This document shows, piece after piece, positions 24,091-32,079 of a stretch of DNA of 64,000 nucleotides. The stretch's first letter is position 1. Each line of letters starts with the position of its first letter. The position numbers and the translations under genes were made by a program. The stretch lies in assembly GCA_964596245.1 (NCBI GenBank), contig CAZQSK010000004.1:61037-125036 (forward strand), given 5' to 3'. Source of the stretch: RHKK01 sp964596245. Its GTDB lineage: Bacteria > Patescibacteriota > Patescibacteriia > 2-12-FULL-60-25. Under the pieces are notes generated by a model. The model was not told where the DNA came from and made no database searches. It saw nothing but the letters and a program-made list of their open reading frames with translations.

Positions 24091-25442
24091 GTGTGGATTT
24101 TTACCTGGCGACCACCGGTGCTCGGAGCAGCCGGCTTATTGTTTGACCACTTGCGGTCGTCCTGGCGAGCGCTGGTGCGGCTGTAGGAACTGCCACCGCT
24201 GCGCTGGCCGTAAGACTTTTGACCGTAGCTCTTCTGGCCATAGCTCTTTTCAAAGCGCTTAGGACCATTGTCATAGGCCGGAGCATCAAAGCTCATCGGC
24301 GGCTTCGGACGGGCTGCGGGCAAGTCCTTCGGAACGGACACCGGAATCTGACCGCGAATCAAACGTTCAATCTGCTTCACATCCATCTTCTGATCAAAAC
24401 CGGCGAAGGAGATGGCGTGACCGGCAGAACCGGCGCGACCCGTACGACCAATGCGGTGTACGTAGTCATCAGCGGCATCCGGAAGATCGTAGTTGATGAC
24501 CAGCTCGATGCCCTTCACATCAATACCGCGAGCGGCAATGTCGGTGGCAACCAAGACGCGGAATTCACCGCTCTTGAAACCATCAAGCGCACGACGACGC
24601 TGAGCAAGGGAACGATCCGAGTGAATCTCGGCGGCATTCACGCCCATGGCGCGCACGTTGCGGCAGATTTTCGTTGCTCCATGCTTGGTGCGCGAGAAGA
24701 CGAGCACCGTGCCCTTCCAATCGTTCAAAAGCTTTTCAAGCAAACGCGGCTTTTCATCGCGCGAGACGAAGTAGACTTCCTGCGTGACGCGTTCGGCTGC
24801 CGTACCGGCGGTGGCAATTTCCACGCGCGTCGGCGTTTTCATGTAGCTGTTGGCCATGCCGATAATTTCTTGCGGCATCGTGGCCGAGAACAACATGGTC
24901 TGGCGATCCTTGGGAACCGTCTGCAAAATGCGACGGATCTGCGGTTCAAAGCCCATGTCCAACATGCGATCAGCTTCGTCGAGCACGAGCACCTTCACAT
25001 TCGACAAATCAACCGAGCGACGTTCAAGGTGATCGTTCAAACGGCCGGGAGTCGCCACAATAATATGTGGCTTCTGATGCAGGGCCTTGTTTTGGTGGTA
25101 CATCGAAGCGCCGCCGATCAAACAGGCGGTACGCAAACCAATCGACTTACCGATTTTCTGAAGGGTTTCATCAACCTGAAGCGCGAGTTCGCGCGTCGGA
25201 AGAATGACCAAGCCGCGGCCCTTGAGGGCGGAAATGCGCTGGATCATCGGAATACCGAAGGCCAACGTTTTGCCAGTACCGGTTTGGGCGATACCAACAA
25301 CGTCCTGACCCTGAAGTGCGACCGGAATGGCCTGCATTTGAATCGGGGTTGGAACAGTATAATTGCCCTTATCGAGGGCCTCTAACAATTTCGGAGCAAT
25401 GCCAAGGCCATAAAAGCCCGGCGTATTGGGAGTGGTGGACAT
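24087..25442 (-). CDS. DEAD-box ATP-dependent RNA helicase
   Basis: This 451-residue RhlE/CshA-type RNA helicase has AQTGTGKT (motif I), PTRELA (Ia), VLDEADRMLD (II), SATMP (III), ATDIAARGIDV (V) and HRIGRTGR (VI). The C-terminal tail is low-complexity and basic, with three direct repeats of KSYGQ followed by an RSGG/SSYSR stretch, a probable RNA-binding tail. A 130-base leader precedes it, driven by a consensus promoter, and may regulate it as in cold-shock helicases. Confidence 0.94.
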   Translation of the reverse strand: MSTTPNTPGFYGLGIAPKLLEALDKGNYTVPTPIQMQAIPVALQGQDVVGIAQTGTGKTLAFGIPMIQRISALKGRGLVILPTRELALQVDETLQKIGKSIGLRTACLIGGASMYHQNKALHQKPHIIVATPGRLNDHLERRSVDLSNVKVLVLDEADRMLDMGFEPQIRRILQTVPKDRQTMLFSATMPQEIIGMANSYMKTPTRVEIATAGTAAERVTQEVYFVSRDEKPRLLEKLLNDWKGTVLVFSRTKHGATKICRNVRAMGVNAAEIHSDRSLAQRRRALDGFKSGEFRVLVATDIAARGIDVKGIELVINYDLPDAADDYVHRIGRTGRAGSAGHAISFAGFDQKMDVKQIERLIRGQIPVSVPKDLPAARPKPPMSFDAPAYDNGPKRFEKSYGQKSYGQKSYGQRSGGSSYSRTSARQDDRKWSNNKPAAPSTGGRQVKIHT

Positions 25443-25572
25443 GTGTGATTTCTATCGCGCAACGCGCATCTTGCATCGTCCGAAGACGATCAAATGATGG
25501 CGGTTACGCGATACGGGAGACGACAAGCGACTGAGTCCCTGAATCACGCAACAAAGCACGGATTGAATAAGT
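25443..25572 (-). promoter_or_regulatory. Long 5' leader of the DEAD-box helicase mRNA
   Basis: About 130 bases lie between the predicted start (about 25572, minus strand) and the ATG at 25442. Leaders this long are rare in this window. The segment contains inverted stretches such as CGTCTTCGGACG and CGCGTAACCGC/CGTTGCGCG and so may fold. Its role is inferred. Confidence 0.5.
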
Positions 25573-25578
25573 TCCCGT

Positions 25579-25607
25579 AGTATAGCGGAATTCTTCCTCA
25601 TTGTCAA
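25579..25607 (-). promoter_or_regulatory. Consensus sigma70 promoter of the helicase gene
   Basis: On the minus strand: TTGACA, 17-base spacer, TATACT. It is one of the closest to consensus in the window. Confidence 0.8.
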
Positions 25608-25615
25608 GCGTTCTA

Positions 25616-25624
25616 TGCTATACT
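25616..25624 (+). promoter_or_regulatory. Extended -10 promoter (TGCTATACT) of the AI-2E transporter gene
   Basis: TGC-TATACT ends 6 nt before the ATG at 25631, so a leaderless mRNA is predicted. It lies just beyond the divergent helicase promoter. Confidence 0.7.
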
Positions 25625-25630
25625 TAGCCC

Positions 25631-26674
25631 ATGAACAATAAGACATTGCAGCTCGCCTTTCTCTTTTTGAGTCTCGCTGGCATCGCTGTTTTGACCTTTG
25701 TGGTCCTTTCGCCCTTCCTGACCGTCCTGGTTGTGGCGGCAATGGCCGCGGTCGTGACCCAGCCGTTCAATACCTGGCTCGCCAAACGCATGGGCGGGCG
25801 ACGAGCCATCTCTTCGCTTTTGACCGTCATCGCTTTCGTGGCGTTGATCCTGACGCCGGTCAGCTTTATTGCGACTCAGGTTTTTTCTGAAGCTGTCGAC
25901 GTATATGCGGACGTAACAGCGAACCGCTCCGACTATCTGCATACCATCGAAGGGGTAGTGCGCGAGCCTCTGCAGCGGTTCCTGCCGAATTTTGAGCTCG
26001 AATCCGAGCGTTATGTGCAGCGCGGTTTGGAAATTGTGACTTCAAATCTCGGACGCGTGCTCTCTGGCACGGTCGAAGTGCTTGTGGACCTCTTCCTGTT
26101 CTTGATCGCCTTCTACTATTTCTTGAAAGACGGCCCCCGCTTTTCGCATAAATTGATGGCGCTTAGTCCTTTGTCCGACCGCTACGATCAAGAAGTCTTT
26201 GATCGTATGGTGGTCGCCATTGATTCCATGGTTCGCGGTCAATTGTTTGTTGCCGTTATCCAGGGTTTTCTTACGGGTATTGGTTTTGCTTTTTTCGGTG
26301 TACCGAGTCCGGCCTTGTGGGGAAGCTTGGCGGCTTTGTGTGCGTTGATTCCGGGTATTGGTACAAGTATCGTCATCATTCCGGCGATCATCTATTTGTT
26401 TGCCACCGGTCATACGTGGCAAGGAGGCGGTTTGATTTTGTGGGGCGGTGTCGCAGTCGGTCTTATTGATAACTTGCTTGGTCCAACCCTGATTGGTCGC
26501 GGCGCAAAAATCCATCCGCTCTTCGTTTTGTTCGCGGTGTTGGGTGGTATCGCGTTCTACGGACCGATGGGTTTCCTGCTTGGTCCGCTTACGCTGAGCT
26601 TGTTGTTTGCTTTGCTTGATATTTATCGTCTCCTGGTCCTCAAAGAGCAGCCAATTCTTACCGCAGGGAAATAA
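25631..26674 (+). CDS. AI-2E/PerM family transporter
   Basis: This 347-residue polytopic membrane protein of the PerM/TqsA (AI-2E, DUF20) family has about eight helices. Family marks are VQGFLTGIGFAFFGVPSPALWGSLAALCALIPGIGTSIVIIPA and the final FGPMGFLLGPLTLSLLFALLDIY-like segment. Members export signalling molecules or exchange Na+/H+; the substrate here is unknown. Its 3' end overlaps the convergent lipoprotein gene by 17 bases. Confidence 0.88.
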   Translation: MNNKTLQLAFLFLSLAGIAVLTFVVLSPFLTVLVVAAMAAVVTQPFNTWLAKRMGGRRAISSLLTVIAFVALILTPVSFIATQVFSEAVDVYADVTANRSDYLHTIEGVVREPLQRFLPNFELESERYVQRGLEIVTSNLGRVLSGTVEVLVDLFLFLIAFYYFLKDGPRFSHKLMALSPLSDRYDQEVFDRMVVAIDSMVRGQLFVAVIQGFLTGIGFAFFGVPSPALWGSLAALCALIPGIGTSIVIIPAIIYLFATGHTWQGGGLILWGGVAVGLIDNLLGPTLIGRGAKIHPLFVLFAVLGGIAFYGPMGFLLGPLTLSLLFALLDIYRLLVLKEQPILTAGK

Positions 26675-27473
26675 GCAATCCTTCAATTTCGGTATAGGGG
26701 ATGGCAACGGTGAGCGTTCCGGCTACATATGGCGCGAGCTCATATGCGTTCCAGTAAAACACCGCACCTTCGGGCGTCAGATAAAAGTTATTCTCGAGCG
26801 TGATGGGCTCTTTTTGGAGCTGATCTTTGACTTCGTCGAACAGCGCGTCGCTCCATTCGTTCAACAAACCTTCGGTCACTTTTTTCTGAAGCACCAGTTT
26901 TTTATCTTCCGGTACGATGTCTTTCAATAAGATCTGTCTGCCTTGCGGAACGGTGAGGGTCAGGCCTTCGATGCCGTACATCCCATGCGCGCCGCCGGTG
27001 TAGGAATAAAAATCCTTCGTCAGACTCAGCATCCCGCCCTGCTGGAGGTGAACCGTGTATCCAAGTTCCTCGCTGTAGTTAAATTCCTCCTCGGCCACAT
27101 CTTCACGGCAGTCCTTTATATATTGATTTGCCACCTCTTCTAAGTCATAGAGTCCGTCTGCCGTGGGTGTGGCGTATCCGGAAAGGAAGGAGCGCTCAAG
27201 CAGTTTGTTCGCCGGCTCGAGGGTGCGATACAGGTTTTCGTCACGACCTGATGACGGTTCAAGCATCGGATAGGCGAGCTCGAAAATGCAGCGTTCGATT
27301 CCTTTTTCATCGTTCCAGCTTTTGTTCACTGTGCGGGTCATGACGCCGGCCGGAAACGGGCTCGCATTCGCGACCGGGGCCGGTGGTTTCAGGACGTCAC
27401 TTGCCTGGGGGCGGGAGCAGCCCGCTCCTGTCAAAACCAGGATTCCGACTGTGGCGATGAGGCGTTTCTGCAT
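26658..27473 (-). CDS. DUF3298-domain (RsiV-like) lipoprotein
   Basis: This 271-residue lipoprotein has a lipobox LTGAGC with Cys19. The extracytoplasmic domain resembles DUF4163/DUF3298: SYTGGAHGMYGIEGLTL, GRQILLKDIV and the C-terminal LTPEGAVFYWNAYELAPYVAGTLTVAIPY. In RsiV this domain binds lysozyme, but here there is no anti-sigma part, so the role is open. It is lipidated by the Lgt encoded at 55531. Confidence 0.8.
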   Translation of the reverse strand: MQKRLIATVGILVLTGAGCSRPQASDVLKPPAPVANASPFPAGVMTRTVNKSWNDEKGIERCIFELAYPMLEPSSGRDENLYRTLEPANKLLERSFLSGYATPTADGLYDLEEVANQYIKDCREDVAEEEFNYSEELGYTVHLQQGGMLSLTKDFYSYTGGAHGMYGIEGLTLTVPQGRQILLKDIVPEDKKLVLQKKVTEGLLNEWSDALFDEVKDQLQKEPITLENNFYLTPEGAVFYWNAYELAPYVAGTLTVAIPYTEIEGLLISLR

Positions 27474-27504
27474 ATGGCGGCATCATACATGCATGGCCGA
27501 AAAA

Positions 27505-27530
27505 GAAAAAAGAAGCCACTCAGGGCTTCA
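27505..27530 (-). terminator. Terminator with the stop codon in its loop
   Basis: On the minus strand GAAGCC-CTGAGT-GGCTTC then TTTTTT. The TGA stop of the Smr gene is in the loop. Confidence 0.85.
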
Positions 27531-27816
27531 AGAACTTGATGTAGATGCCGGGCCCGTATGGGCTCGAGCTCTGTATCTTTCTGCGGAACTTGCGCAGGGC
27601 TTTCTGCGTGACTTCGCGCATCGCGCGTCCTGAAGTCCCGTAGACGATGTTCACGCGTTCGATGCCGGGCTCTGCGAAGCTCTCGCTCAAGAACTCTTCC
27701 AGCGCGTACTCGGCTTCGATGACATCCTTGCCATGAAGGTCGAGCTTCGGCATGTCTTCCTCGATCGAGCGCTGTGGCAGCCCCTCGTGTCGGATGCTTT
27801 TTCCTCGGCCTTTCAT
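27520..27816 (-). CDS. Cassette-class Smr-domain protein
   Basis: This 98-residue protein has an Smr (MutS2 C-terminal-like) domain: LDLHGKDVIEAEYALEEFL at about 20-38 (DLHG motif) and VYGTSGRAMREVTQKAL at about 57-73, corresponding to the HGxGxGxLR loop. Smr domains nick or cleave nucleic acids, or act in ribosome collision rescue. This is a stand-alone domain and the loop lacks the usual HG. ATG 27816 follows GGAGG. It has its own promoter and terminator, as the other cassette-class genes do. Confidence 0.75.
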   Translation of the reverse strand: MKGRGKSIRHEGLPQRSIEEDMPKLDLHGKDVIEAEYALEEFLSESFAEPGIERVNIVYGTSGRAMREVTQKALRKFRRKIQSSSPYGPGIYIKFLKP

Positions 27817-27837
27817 AGGTCCTCCGTAGGTGCTCCA

Positions 27838-27866
27838 CGAATACCTTAAACAGGCTCGCGTGTCAA
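27838..27866 (-). promoter_or_regulatory. Sigma70-type promoter of the Smr cassette
   Basis: On the minus strand: TTGACA, 17-base spacer, TATTCG. It lies next to the divergent extended -10 of the nuclease gene. Confidence 0.7.
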
Positions 27867-27879
27867 TGGGATTTGGGCG

Positions 27880-27888
27880 TGCTAGCAT
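27880..27888 (+). promoter_or_regulatory. Extended -10 promoter (TGCTAGCAT) of the nuclease gene
   Basis: TGC-TAGCAT ends 6 nt before the ATG at 27895. Confidence 0.6.
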
Positions 27889-27894
27889 CTTCGC

Positions 27895-28482
27895 ATGTCA
27901 AAGAAGAAGATGATGAGCTTGGCTAGTACATTTCTCGCCGCCTTGTTGTTCGTGATTTTGTTTCGGTTGGAAGAACCTTCAAAAGCCGACGTGGCTCCTC
28001 CCCCTGCCCCCTCCTCAATAGAGGAGGGGATAAAAGGGGAGGAGGCGACGAGTACAAATGCTTTGGCTATTCGTGCGGTTGATGGCGATACGATCGAAGT
28101 AAAGATCGACGGCGAAAAGGATAATGTAAAAGTGCGTTTGTTGGGGGTGAATACGCCTGAGTCGGTTGATCCTCGTCGTCCGGTGGAGTGTTTTGGAAAA
28201 GAAGCTTCAAAGCACACGGCGAGTTTGGTGGATGGAAAGCGCGTGCGACTTGAAGCAGATCCTCAGGCTGATGAGGTGGACCGTTATGGTCGCCTGCTGC
28301 GAAATATTATCTTGGAAGATGGAACCGATTTGAATGCGGCGTTGGTGCGAGATGGCTATGCGCATGCCTATCTTGATTTCCCCTTGAACAAACAACGCAA
28401 AGTTGAATTAAAGCGTTTGGAAACCGAGGCGATGGCTGCTCAAGTTGGTCTGTGGAACCCCTTGACTTGTAGCGCAAATTAA
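27895..28482 (+). CDS. Membrane-anchored or secreted thermonuclease (SNase family)
   Basis: This 195-residue protein has an N-terminal hydrophobic segment (about 7-23), a linker and a staphylococcal nuclease domain. The domain shows AVDGDTIEVKI (Asp for Ca), VRLLGVNTPE (catalytic Arg and Glu) and DRYGRLLRN (second Arg). It would degrade extracellular DNA or RNA, which a host-dependent CPR cell could use as a nucleotide source. Linker residues PPPAPSSIEEGIKGEE are encoded by a perfect nested palindrome, an inserted repeat that kept the frame. Confidence 0.9.
   Translation: MSKKKMMSLASTFLAALLFVILFRLEEPSKADVAPPPAPSSIEEGIKGEEATSTNALAIRAVDGDTIEVKIDGEKDNVKVRLLGVNTPESVDPRRPVECFGKEASKHTASLVDGKRVRLEADPQADEVDRYGRLLRNIILEDGTDLNAALVRDGYAHAYLDFPLNKQRKVELKRLETEAMAAQVGLWNPLTCSAN
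27995..28044. repeat. Nested palindromic element inside the nuclease linker
   Basis: CTCCTCCCC (27995-28003) pairs with GGGGAGGAG (28036-28044), and CCCCTCCTC (28008-28016) pairs with GAGGAGGGG (28021-28029), loop AATA. It resembles the G/C-rich palindromic repeats dispersed in CPR genomes; only one copy is seen in this window. Confidence 0.75.
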
Positions 28483-28505
28483 GGCACGGTCGGGCCGGTA
28501 CATCG

Positions 28506-28516
28506 AAAGGAGGTGA
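28506..28516 (+). promoter_or_regulatory. Perfect Shine-Dalgarno of the HAD gene
   Basis: AAAGGAGGTGA is fully complementary to the usual 16S rRNA 3' tail and decides the TTG start at 28520. Confidence 0.9.
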
Positions 28517-28519
28517 CCG

Positions 28520-29335
28520 TTGGAAAAGCGCAAATTCGTCTGTCACGATCTCGACGGAGCATTCCATCGCGGCACCGGCTCAGGCGAGTCCCTGGGTGCA
28601 TGTGTCGCGCACGAATGCGTCAAGCGGGGCTTGGCTCCAAAGGACGTGTTCGCGCACACCGACCGGGCCCGCGAAGCGCACGACCACCGTCGCGCGCCGT
28701 ATCACGAGTATGCGTCCGCGCATACGCACGCGCTCGAGCACGGATTCTTCCGCGGCCTCAAGGCGGCGGATGTCCATGCGATCGCGGCTCAGGTCGCGTT
28801 GCATGAGCAGTACCGCACCTACGTTTTGCCGCGTGAGATCTTCCTCGCTGCCAAGAAGCTCAACCGCTGCACGATCCTGATCAGTGGATCGTACTACGGC
28901 GTAGTCGAGCCCATCGGTAAGGCCTGGGGCTTCGATCACGTGTACGGCACGGAGCTCGCGGTGGACGACGAGGGTAAGTACTTCGGTACGCCTGATCGCA
29001 CCACCGTTCATGCGCGCAGCAAGGGCGAGCTGCTGGCGAGCATCGTCGAGAGGGAGAACCTCACGTACGAAGGCTCCGTCGTCGTCGGCGACACCATCAA
29101 CGACGCGTCGATGCTCAAGCTCGCGGATCATCAGATCCTCTTCAATCCCGACGAAGCACTGCTGAAGGCGTTCGAAGGAAGGCCGAAGGCGTGGCTCGCG
29201 GTGGAGAGGCGACTGATCTATACCTCGTCTCTGCAGGAGGATGCGCCGCGTGTGCACAATCTGCTGCCGCCCGACATGATGCGTCTCGTCGGCGAATCCC
29301 TGCGCAAGCTGGGCGTTCACCTCAAGCGCCTGTGA
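28520..29335 (+). CDS. Cassette-class HAD-superfamily phosphatase (HAD-IB/SerB-like)
   Basis: This 271-residue protein starts at TTG 28520, three bases after a perfect SD. HAD motif I is CHDLDGAF (nucleophile Asp and acid Asp, with Ala in place of the usual Thr/Ser). Motif II is ILISGSY, motif III the Lys in RSKGELL and motif IV VVGDTINDASML. The cap of about 100 residues is unusually rich in His. It is probably a phosphatase on a small metabolite, perhaps a phosphoserine or lipid phosphate. The GC-rich codons differ from both neighbours. A TTGACT box lies at 28462-28467 in the end of the nuclease gene. Confidence 0.85.
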   Translation: MEKRKFVCHDLDGAFHRGTGSGESLGACVAHECVKRGLAPKDVFAHTDRAREAHDHRRAPYHEYASAHTHALEHGFFRGLKAADVHAIAAQVALHEQYRTYVLPREIFLAAKKLNRCTILISGSYYGVVEPIGKAWGFDHVYGTELAVDDEGKYFGTPDRTTVHARSKGELLASIVERENLTYEGSVVVGDTINDASMLKLADHQILFNPDEALLKAFEGRPKAWLAVERRLIYTSSLQEDAPRVHNLLPPDMMRLVGESLRKLGVHLKRL

Positions 29336-29356
29336 CCCTAACCGGGTCTTTTTTTG
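29330..29356 (+). terminator. Terminator overlapping the HAD stop codon
   Basis: GACCC-TAACC-GGGTC then seven T; GA of the TGA stop is the start of the stem. Confidence 0.8.
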
Positions 29357-29397
29357 TTGGTTGCATCCCGATTGCTCCATATATAAGGTCTGGCTAT

Positions 29398-30888
29398 ATG
29401 GATCTATCCGTAAAACAAGGCTTGCCATTTGGTCAGACCTGCGACCTCTTGGTTTTGCCTGTAACCAAAGGCACCAAGTTTCAAAAGTGGCTTGATCCAA
29501 AGCTTGCCGCCCAGATAGAAGCTGATGGCTTTGAAGGCAATCTTGGTGAATGGTTGTGTTTGCCGTCTTACGGTTTGATGAAGGCGAAGAAGATTGCATT
29601 GCTCGGAACAGGGGAGCGAGCGGCGCTTGATTTGGATATGTTGCGTCGCGTTGGAGGCATCCTTGCCAAGCGAAGCCGCGAAGCGCGCGCGAAAAGCGTC
29701 ACGACTTCGTTAATGGGTGTGAATTTCGGTGACCTGTCTTTACGCGAAGGTGTGGAGGCGTTTATCGAGGGCGTGTTGCTCGCTTCGTACGGATATCATG
29801 CGTATCACAAGAAGCATGCGGATCGTCATGCAAAATCTTCGCTCAAGTCTTTGACCGTGTTCGAAGAACGTAAGGCGTCGCTCGCGACCTATGAAAAAGC
29901 GTTCTATGAAGCCGCCGTGTTGTGCGAAGCGACATGCCTCACGCGTGATTTGGTGAACACGCCGTCACAGGACATGTATCCGTTGCGCATGGCTGAGATT
30001 GCTAAAGACATCGCGTCTTCTTCAAAACAGATTAGCGTGAAGATTTTGGATCGCGATCGCATGGCGCGCCTGAAAATGGATGCGGCGCTATCTGTTGCCC
30101 GCGGTTCATTGCATGATCCGGTTGGCGTGCATCTTGTCTACAAACCCAAAGGCAAAGCAAAAAAACGTATTGCGGTTGTCGGCAAAGCCGTCACATTTGA
30201 TTCCGGCGGCCTTTCACTCAAGCCGGCTGACGGCATGATGACGATGAAGATGGATATGGCCGGCGGTGCGGCCGTGCTCGGTCTCTTCAAAGCCCTGCCT
30301 TCATTGCTTCCGGATGTGGAGGTGCACGGCATCTTTCTTGCTGTTGAGAATATGCCGTCGGGAAATGCGTATCGTCCCGGTGATGTGGTACGCGCGATGA
30401 ACGGGGTGACAATCGAAATCTTGAACACGGACGCCGAAGGTCGCGTTGTGCTTGCTGATGCGTTGTCGTACGCAGCGACACTGGAACCGGATGCGATTGT
30501 TGATCTCGCGACGCTTACGGGTGCGTGTGTTGTTGCGCTTGGCGAAGAGTTGGCGGGCGTGATGGGGAATGATCGTCGCTTGATTGAGAAGCTAGAAGCG
30601 GCTGCTCGTGCATCTGGTGATGTGATTTGGGAATTGCCAATGCCGCATTCGTACGAAGAACACGTGAAGTCACGCATCGCAGAAATTAAGAATATCGGCG
30701 CCAAAGGACAGGCGGGCGCGATTGCCGGCGCGATGTTCCTCAAGCACTTCATTCCCGAGAAAACGCCATGGGCGCATCTAGATATTGCGGGCCCGGCCTA
30801 TGCGGAACGAGAGATGCGCGCAGATCAGCCGCCGGGCGGAACGGGCTTTGGTGTGCGACTTTTAATGAGATATCTACAGGGTCTTTAA
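29398..30888 (+). CDS. Leucyl aminopeptidase (M17)
   Basis: This 496-residue cytosolic aminopeptidase of the PepA family removes N-terminal residues from peptides. The catalytic domain contains VGKAVTFDSGGLSLKP, the signature NTDAEGRVVLADALSYA (metal ligands Asp and Glu, catalytic Arg) and LATLTGACVVALG. The N-terminal domain (about 1-170) is divergent. ATG 29398 is chosen because the upstream frame overlaps the HAD gene. It serves peptide recycling in an organism with few amino-acid pathways. Confidence 0.93.
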   Translation: MDLSVKQGLPFGQTCDLLVLPVTKGTKFQKWLDPKLAAQIEADGFEGNLGEWLCLPSYGLMKAKKIALLGTGERAALDLDMLRRVGGILAKRSREARAKSVTTSLMGVNFGDLSLREGVEAFIEGVLLASYGYHAYHKKHADRHAKSSLKSLTVFEERKASLATYEKAFYEAAVLCEATCLTRDLVNTPSQDMYPLRMAEIAKDIASSSKQISVKILDRDRMARLKMDAALSVARGSLHDPVGVHLVYKPKGKAKKRIAVVGKAVTFDSGGLSLKPADGMMTMKMDMAGGAAVLGLFKALPSLLPDVEVHGIFLAVENMPSGNAYRPGDVVRAMNGVTIEILNTDAEGRVVLADALSYAATLEPDAIVDLATLTGACVVALGEELAGVMGNDRRLIEKLEAAARASGDVIWELPMPHSYEEHVKSRIAEIKNIGAKGQAGAIAGAMFLKHFIPEKTPWAHLDIAGPAYAEREMRADQPPGGTGFGVRLLMRYLQGL

Positions 30889-30896
30889 CTGAAACG

Positions 30897-30905
30897 TGAT
30901 AGACT
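30897..30905 (+). promoter_or_regulatory. Extended -10 promoter (TGATAGACT) of the glutaredoxin gene
   Basis: TGA-TAGACT ends 8 nt before the ATG at 30914. Confidence 0.55.
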
Positions 30906-30913
30906 TTCTCTAT

Positions 30914-31165
30914 ATGAACGTGAAAGTCTATTCCACTCCGACCTGTCCGTATTGCAAGTTGACGAAAGATTTCTTGAAAGAGAAAGGTGTCAGCTTCGAC
31001 GACATTGATGTGTCCGCTGATTCTCAGGCGGCGCAGGAGATGGTAAAGCTCTCTGGTCAAATGGGTGTGCCAGTTATCGACGTCGACGGTCACGTCATCG
31101 TCGGCTGGAACAAGAGCTTGCTCGAAGATGCGCTTGCCGGATCAAAAAAGAAAGTCGCCGCGTAA
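30914..31165 (+). CDS. Glutaredoxin-like protein (NrdH type)
   Basis: This 83-residue thioredoxin-fold protein has the active site CPYC (residues 11-14), cis-Pro in GVPVIDVDGHVIVGW and a Lys-rich tail. It is a cytosolic dithiol reductase. The GVPVI...GF/W pattern matches glutaredoxin/NrdH proteins that can be reduced by thioredoxin reductase, and trxB is present at 56300. The start ATG 30914 follows an extended -10. Confidence 0.88.
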   Translation: MNVKVYSTPTCPYCKLTKDFLKEKGVSFDDIDVSADSQAAQEMVKLSGQMGVPVIDVDGHVIVGWNKSLLEDALAGSKKKVAA

Positions 31166-31167
31166 GA

Positions 31168-31199
31168 AAAAAGACTCCCGCGCGGGAGTCTTTTTTTGT
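31168..31199 (+). terminator. Bidirectional terminator
   Basis: AGACTCCCG-CG-CGGGAGTCT with A/T tracts on both sides, between the convergent glutaredoxin and peroxiredoxin genes. Confidence 0.85.
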
Positions 31200-31745
31200 T
31201 TAGGCTTTGCCGAGTGTCTTGCCACCGTGAACCCACGATGCCGGACACAGCTCGCCTGTCTGCAGCCCTTCCAATACGCGCAAGGTTTCCGTCACCGAGC
31301 GACCAACGCCGTTGTCGTGATACAGCGCATAGCGCAACACGCCGTCCGGGTCGATGATAAATGTTCCACGCAAGGCCGTTCCTTTTTCCGCGATCAAAAC
31401 ATTGTAGGCGCGGCTGACTTCATGCGTCATGTCAGAAAGTAGGGGATACGAGATCGCGCCGAGCTTTCCTTCGCACCATGCTTTGTGCGAGTGGCAGGAG
31501 TCGGTAGAGCAACCCAAAACTTCGGCATTCAATTTCTTGAAAGCGTCGCCATTGGTTGAGAACTCCGTAATTTCCGTCGGACAAATGAACGTGAAATCTA
31601 ACGGATAGAAGAACAATACGAGCCACTTACCCTTGTAGTCGCCGAGTGAATAGTTTTTGAACGAACCGTCCGGGGCATACCCTTCCATGGTGAACGCGGG
31701 AGCGGGTTTGCTGACCTGCGCGATTGTGAGTGTTTGGTTTTCCAT
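31200..31745 (-). CDS. ahpC: 2-Cys peroxiredoxin (AhpC/TSA)
   Basis: This 181-residue peroxiredoxin has FYPLDFTFICPTEI with the peroxidatic Cys and GELCPASW with the resolving Cys near the C-terminus, plus Arg in RGTFIIDPDG. It reduces peroxides with electrons from thioredoxin or glutaredoxin and so works with Grx (31 kb) and TrxB (56 kb). A third Cys pair (CSTDSCHSHKAWC) lies in the middle. No AhpF is seen. Confidence 0.93.
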   Translation of the reverse strand: MENQTLTIAQVSKPAPAFTMEGYAPDGSFKNYSLGDYKGKWLVLFFYPLDFTFICPTEITEFSTNGDAFKKLNAEVLGCSTDSCHSHKAWCEGKLGAISYPLLSDMTHEVSRAYNVLIAEKGTALRGTFIIDPDGVLRYALYHDNGVGRSVTETLRVLEGLQTGELCPASWVHGGKTLGKA

Positions 31746-31832
31746 AGCAGAGAAACGATAGGCGATGCGCAGCGCTTTGCAAAGGGTCTTTTTGATTGAC
31801 GGGAGTGGTGTTTTTATGGTGCGATATAAGTC

Positions 31833-32039
31833 ATGTCCGATATTGCTTCGCGCGTCCCGCCGGCTCCGTTACCGGACCGTGCCTGGAATGGGCGCTCCTG
31901 GTGGTTGTCCTGCTGTGCGGGCTGCGCGTTCATTCTCATTGTTATCGTTGCGACCGTTTTCCTCCTTGGTGGCTGGTTCGCGAAGTCCGGTCCGAAGTGG
32001 ATGCGAGGTCTTTATAACAATAATAATCGTCCCGTTTGA
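31833..32039 (+). CDS. Small single-pass membrane protein
   Basis: This 68-residue protein has a soluble, Pro-rich N-terminus (about 1-25), one transmembrane helix (about 29-50) and a basic, Asn-rich tail. Its function is unknown. A TGC-GATATA element ends 4 nt before the ATG. It is a short gene, so the call rests on the membrane segment and the fitting start. Confidence 0.5.
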   Translation: MSDIASRVPPAPLPDRAWNGRSWWLSCCAGCAFILIVIVATVFLLGGWFAKSGPKWMRGLYNNNNRPV

Positions 32040-32079
32040 CGAACGTCTTCCCGACAGGGAAGATGGCCCCCATTCCCGT

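Noticed and set aside
24219..25385. 388-residue open frame on the plus strand
   Set aside because: It is fully antisense to the DEAD-box helicase and has no family features; high GC at third positions leaves the complementary frame open.
28580..29599. 339-residue open frame on the minus strand
   Set aside because: It is antisense to the HAD and pepA genes, has no start context and matches no family.
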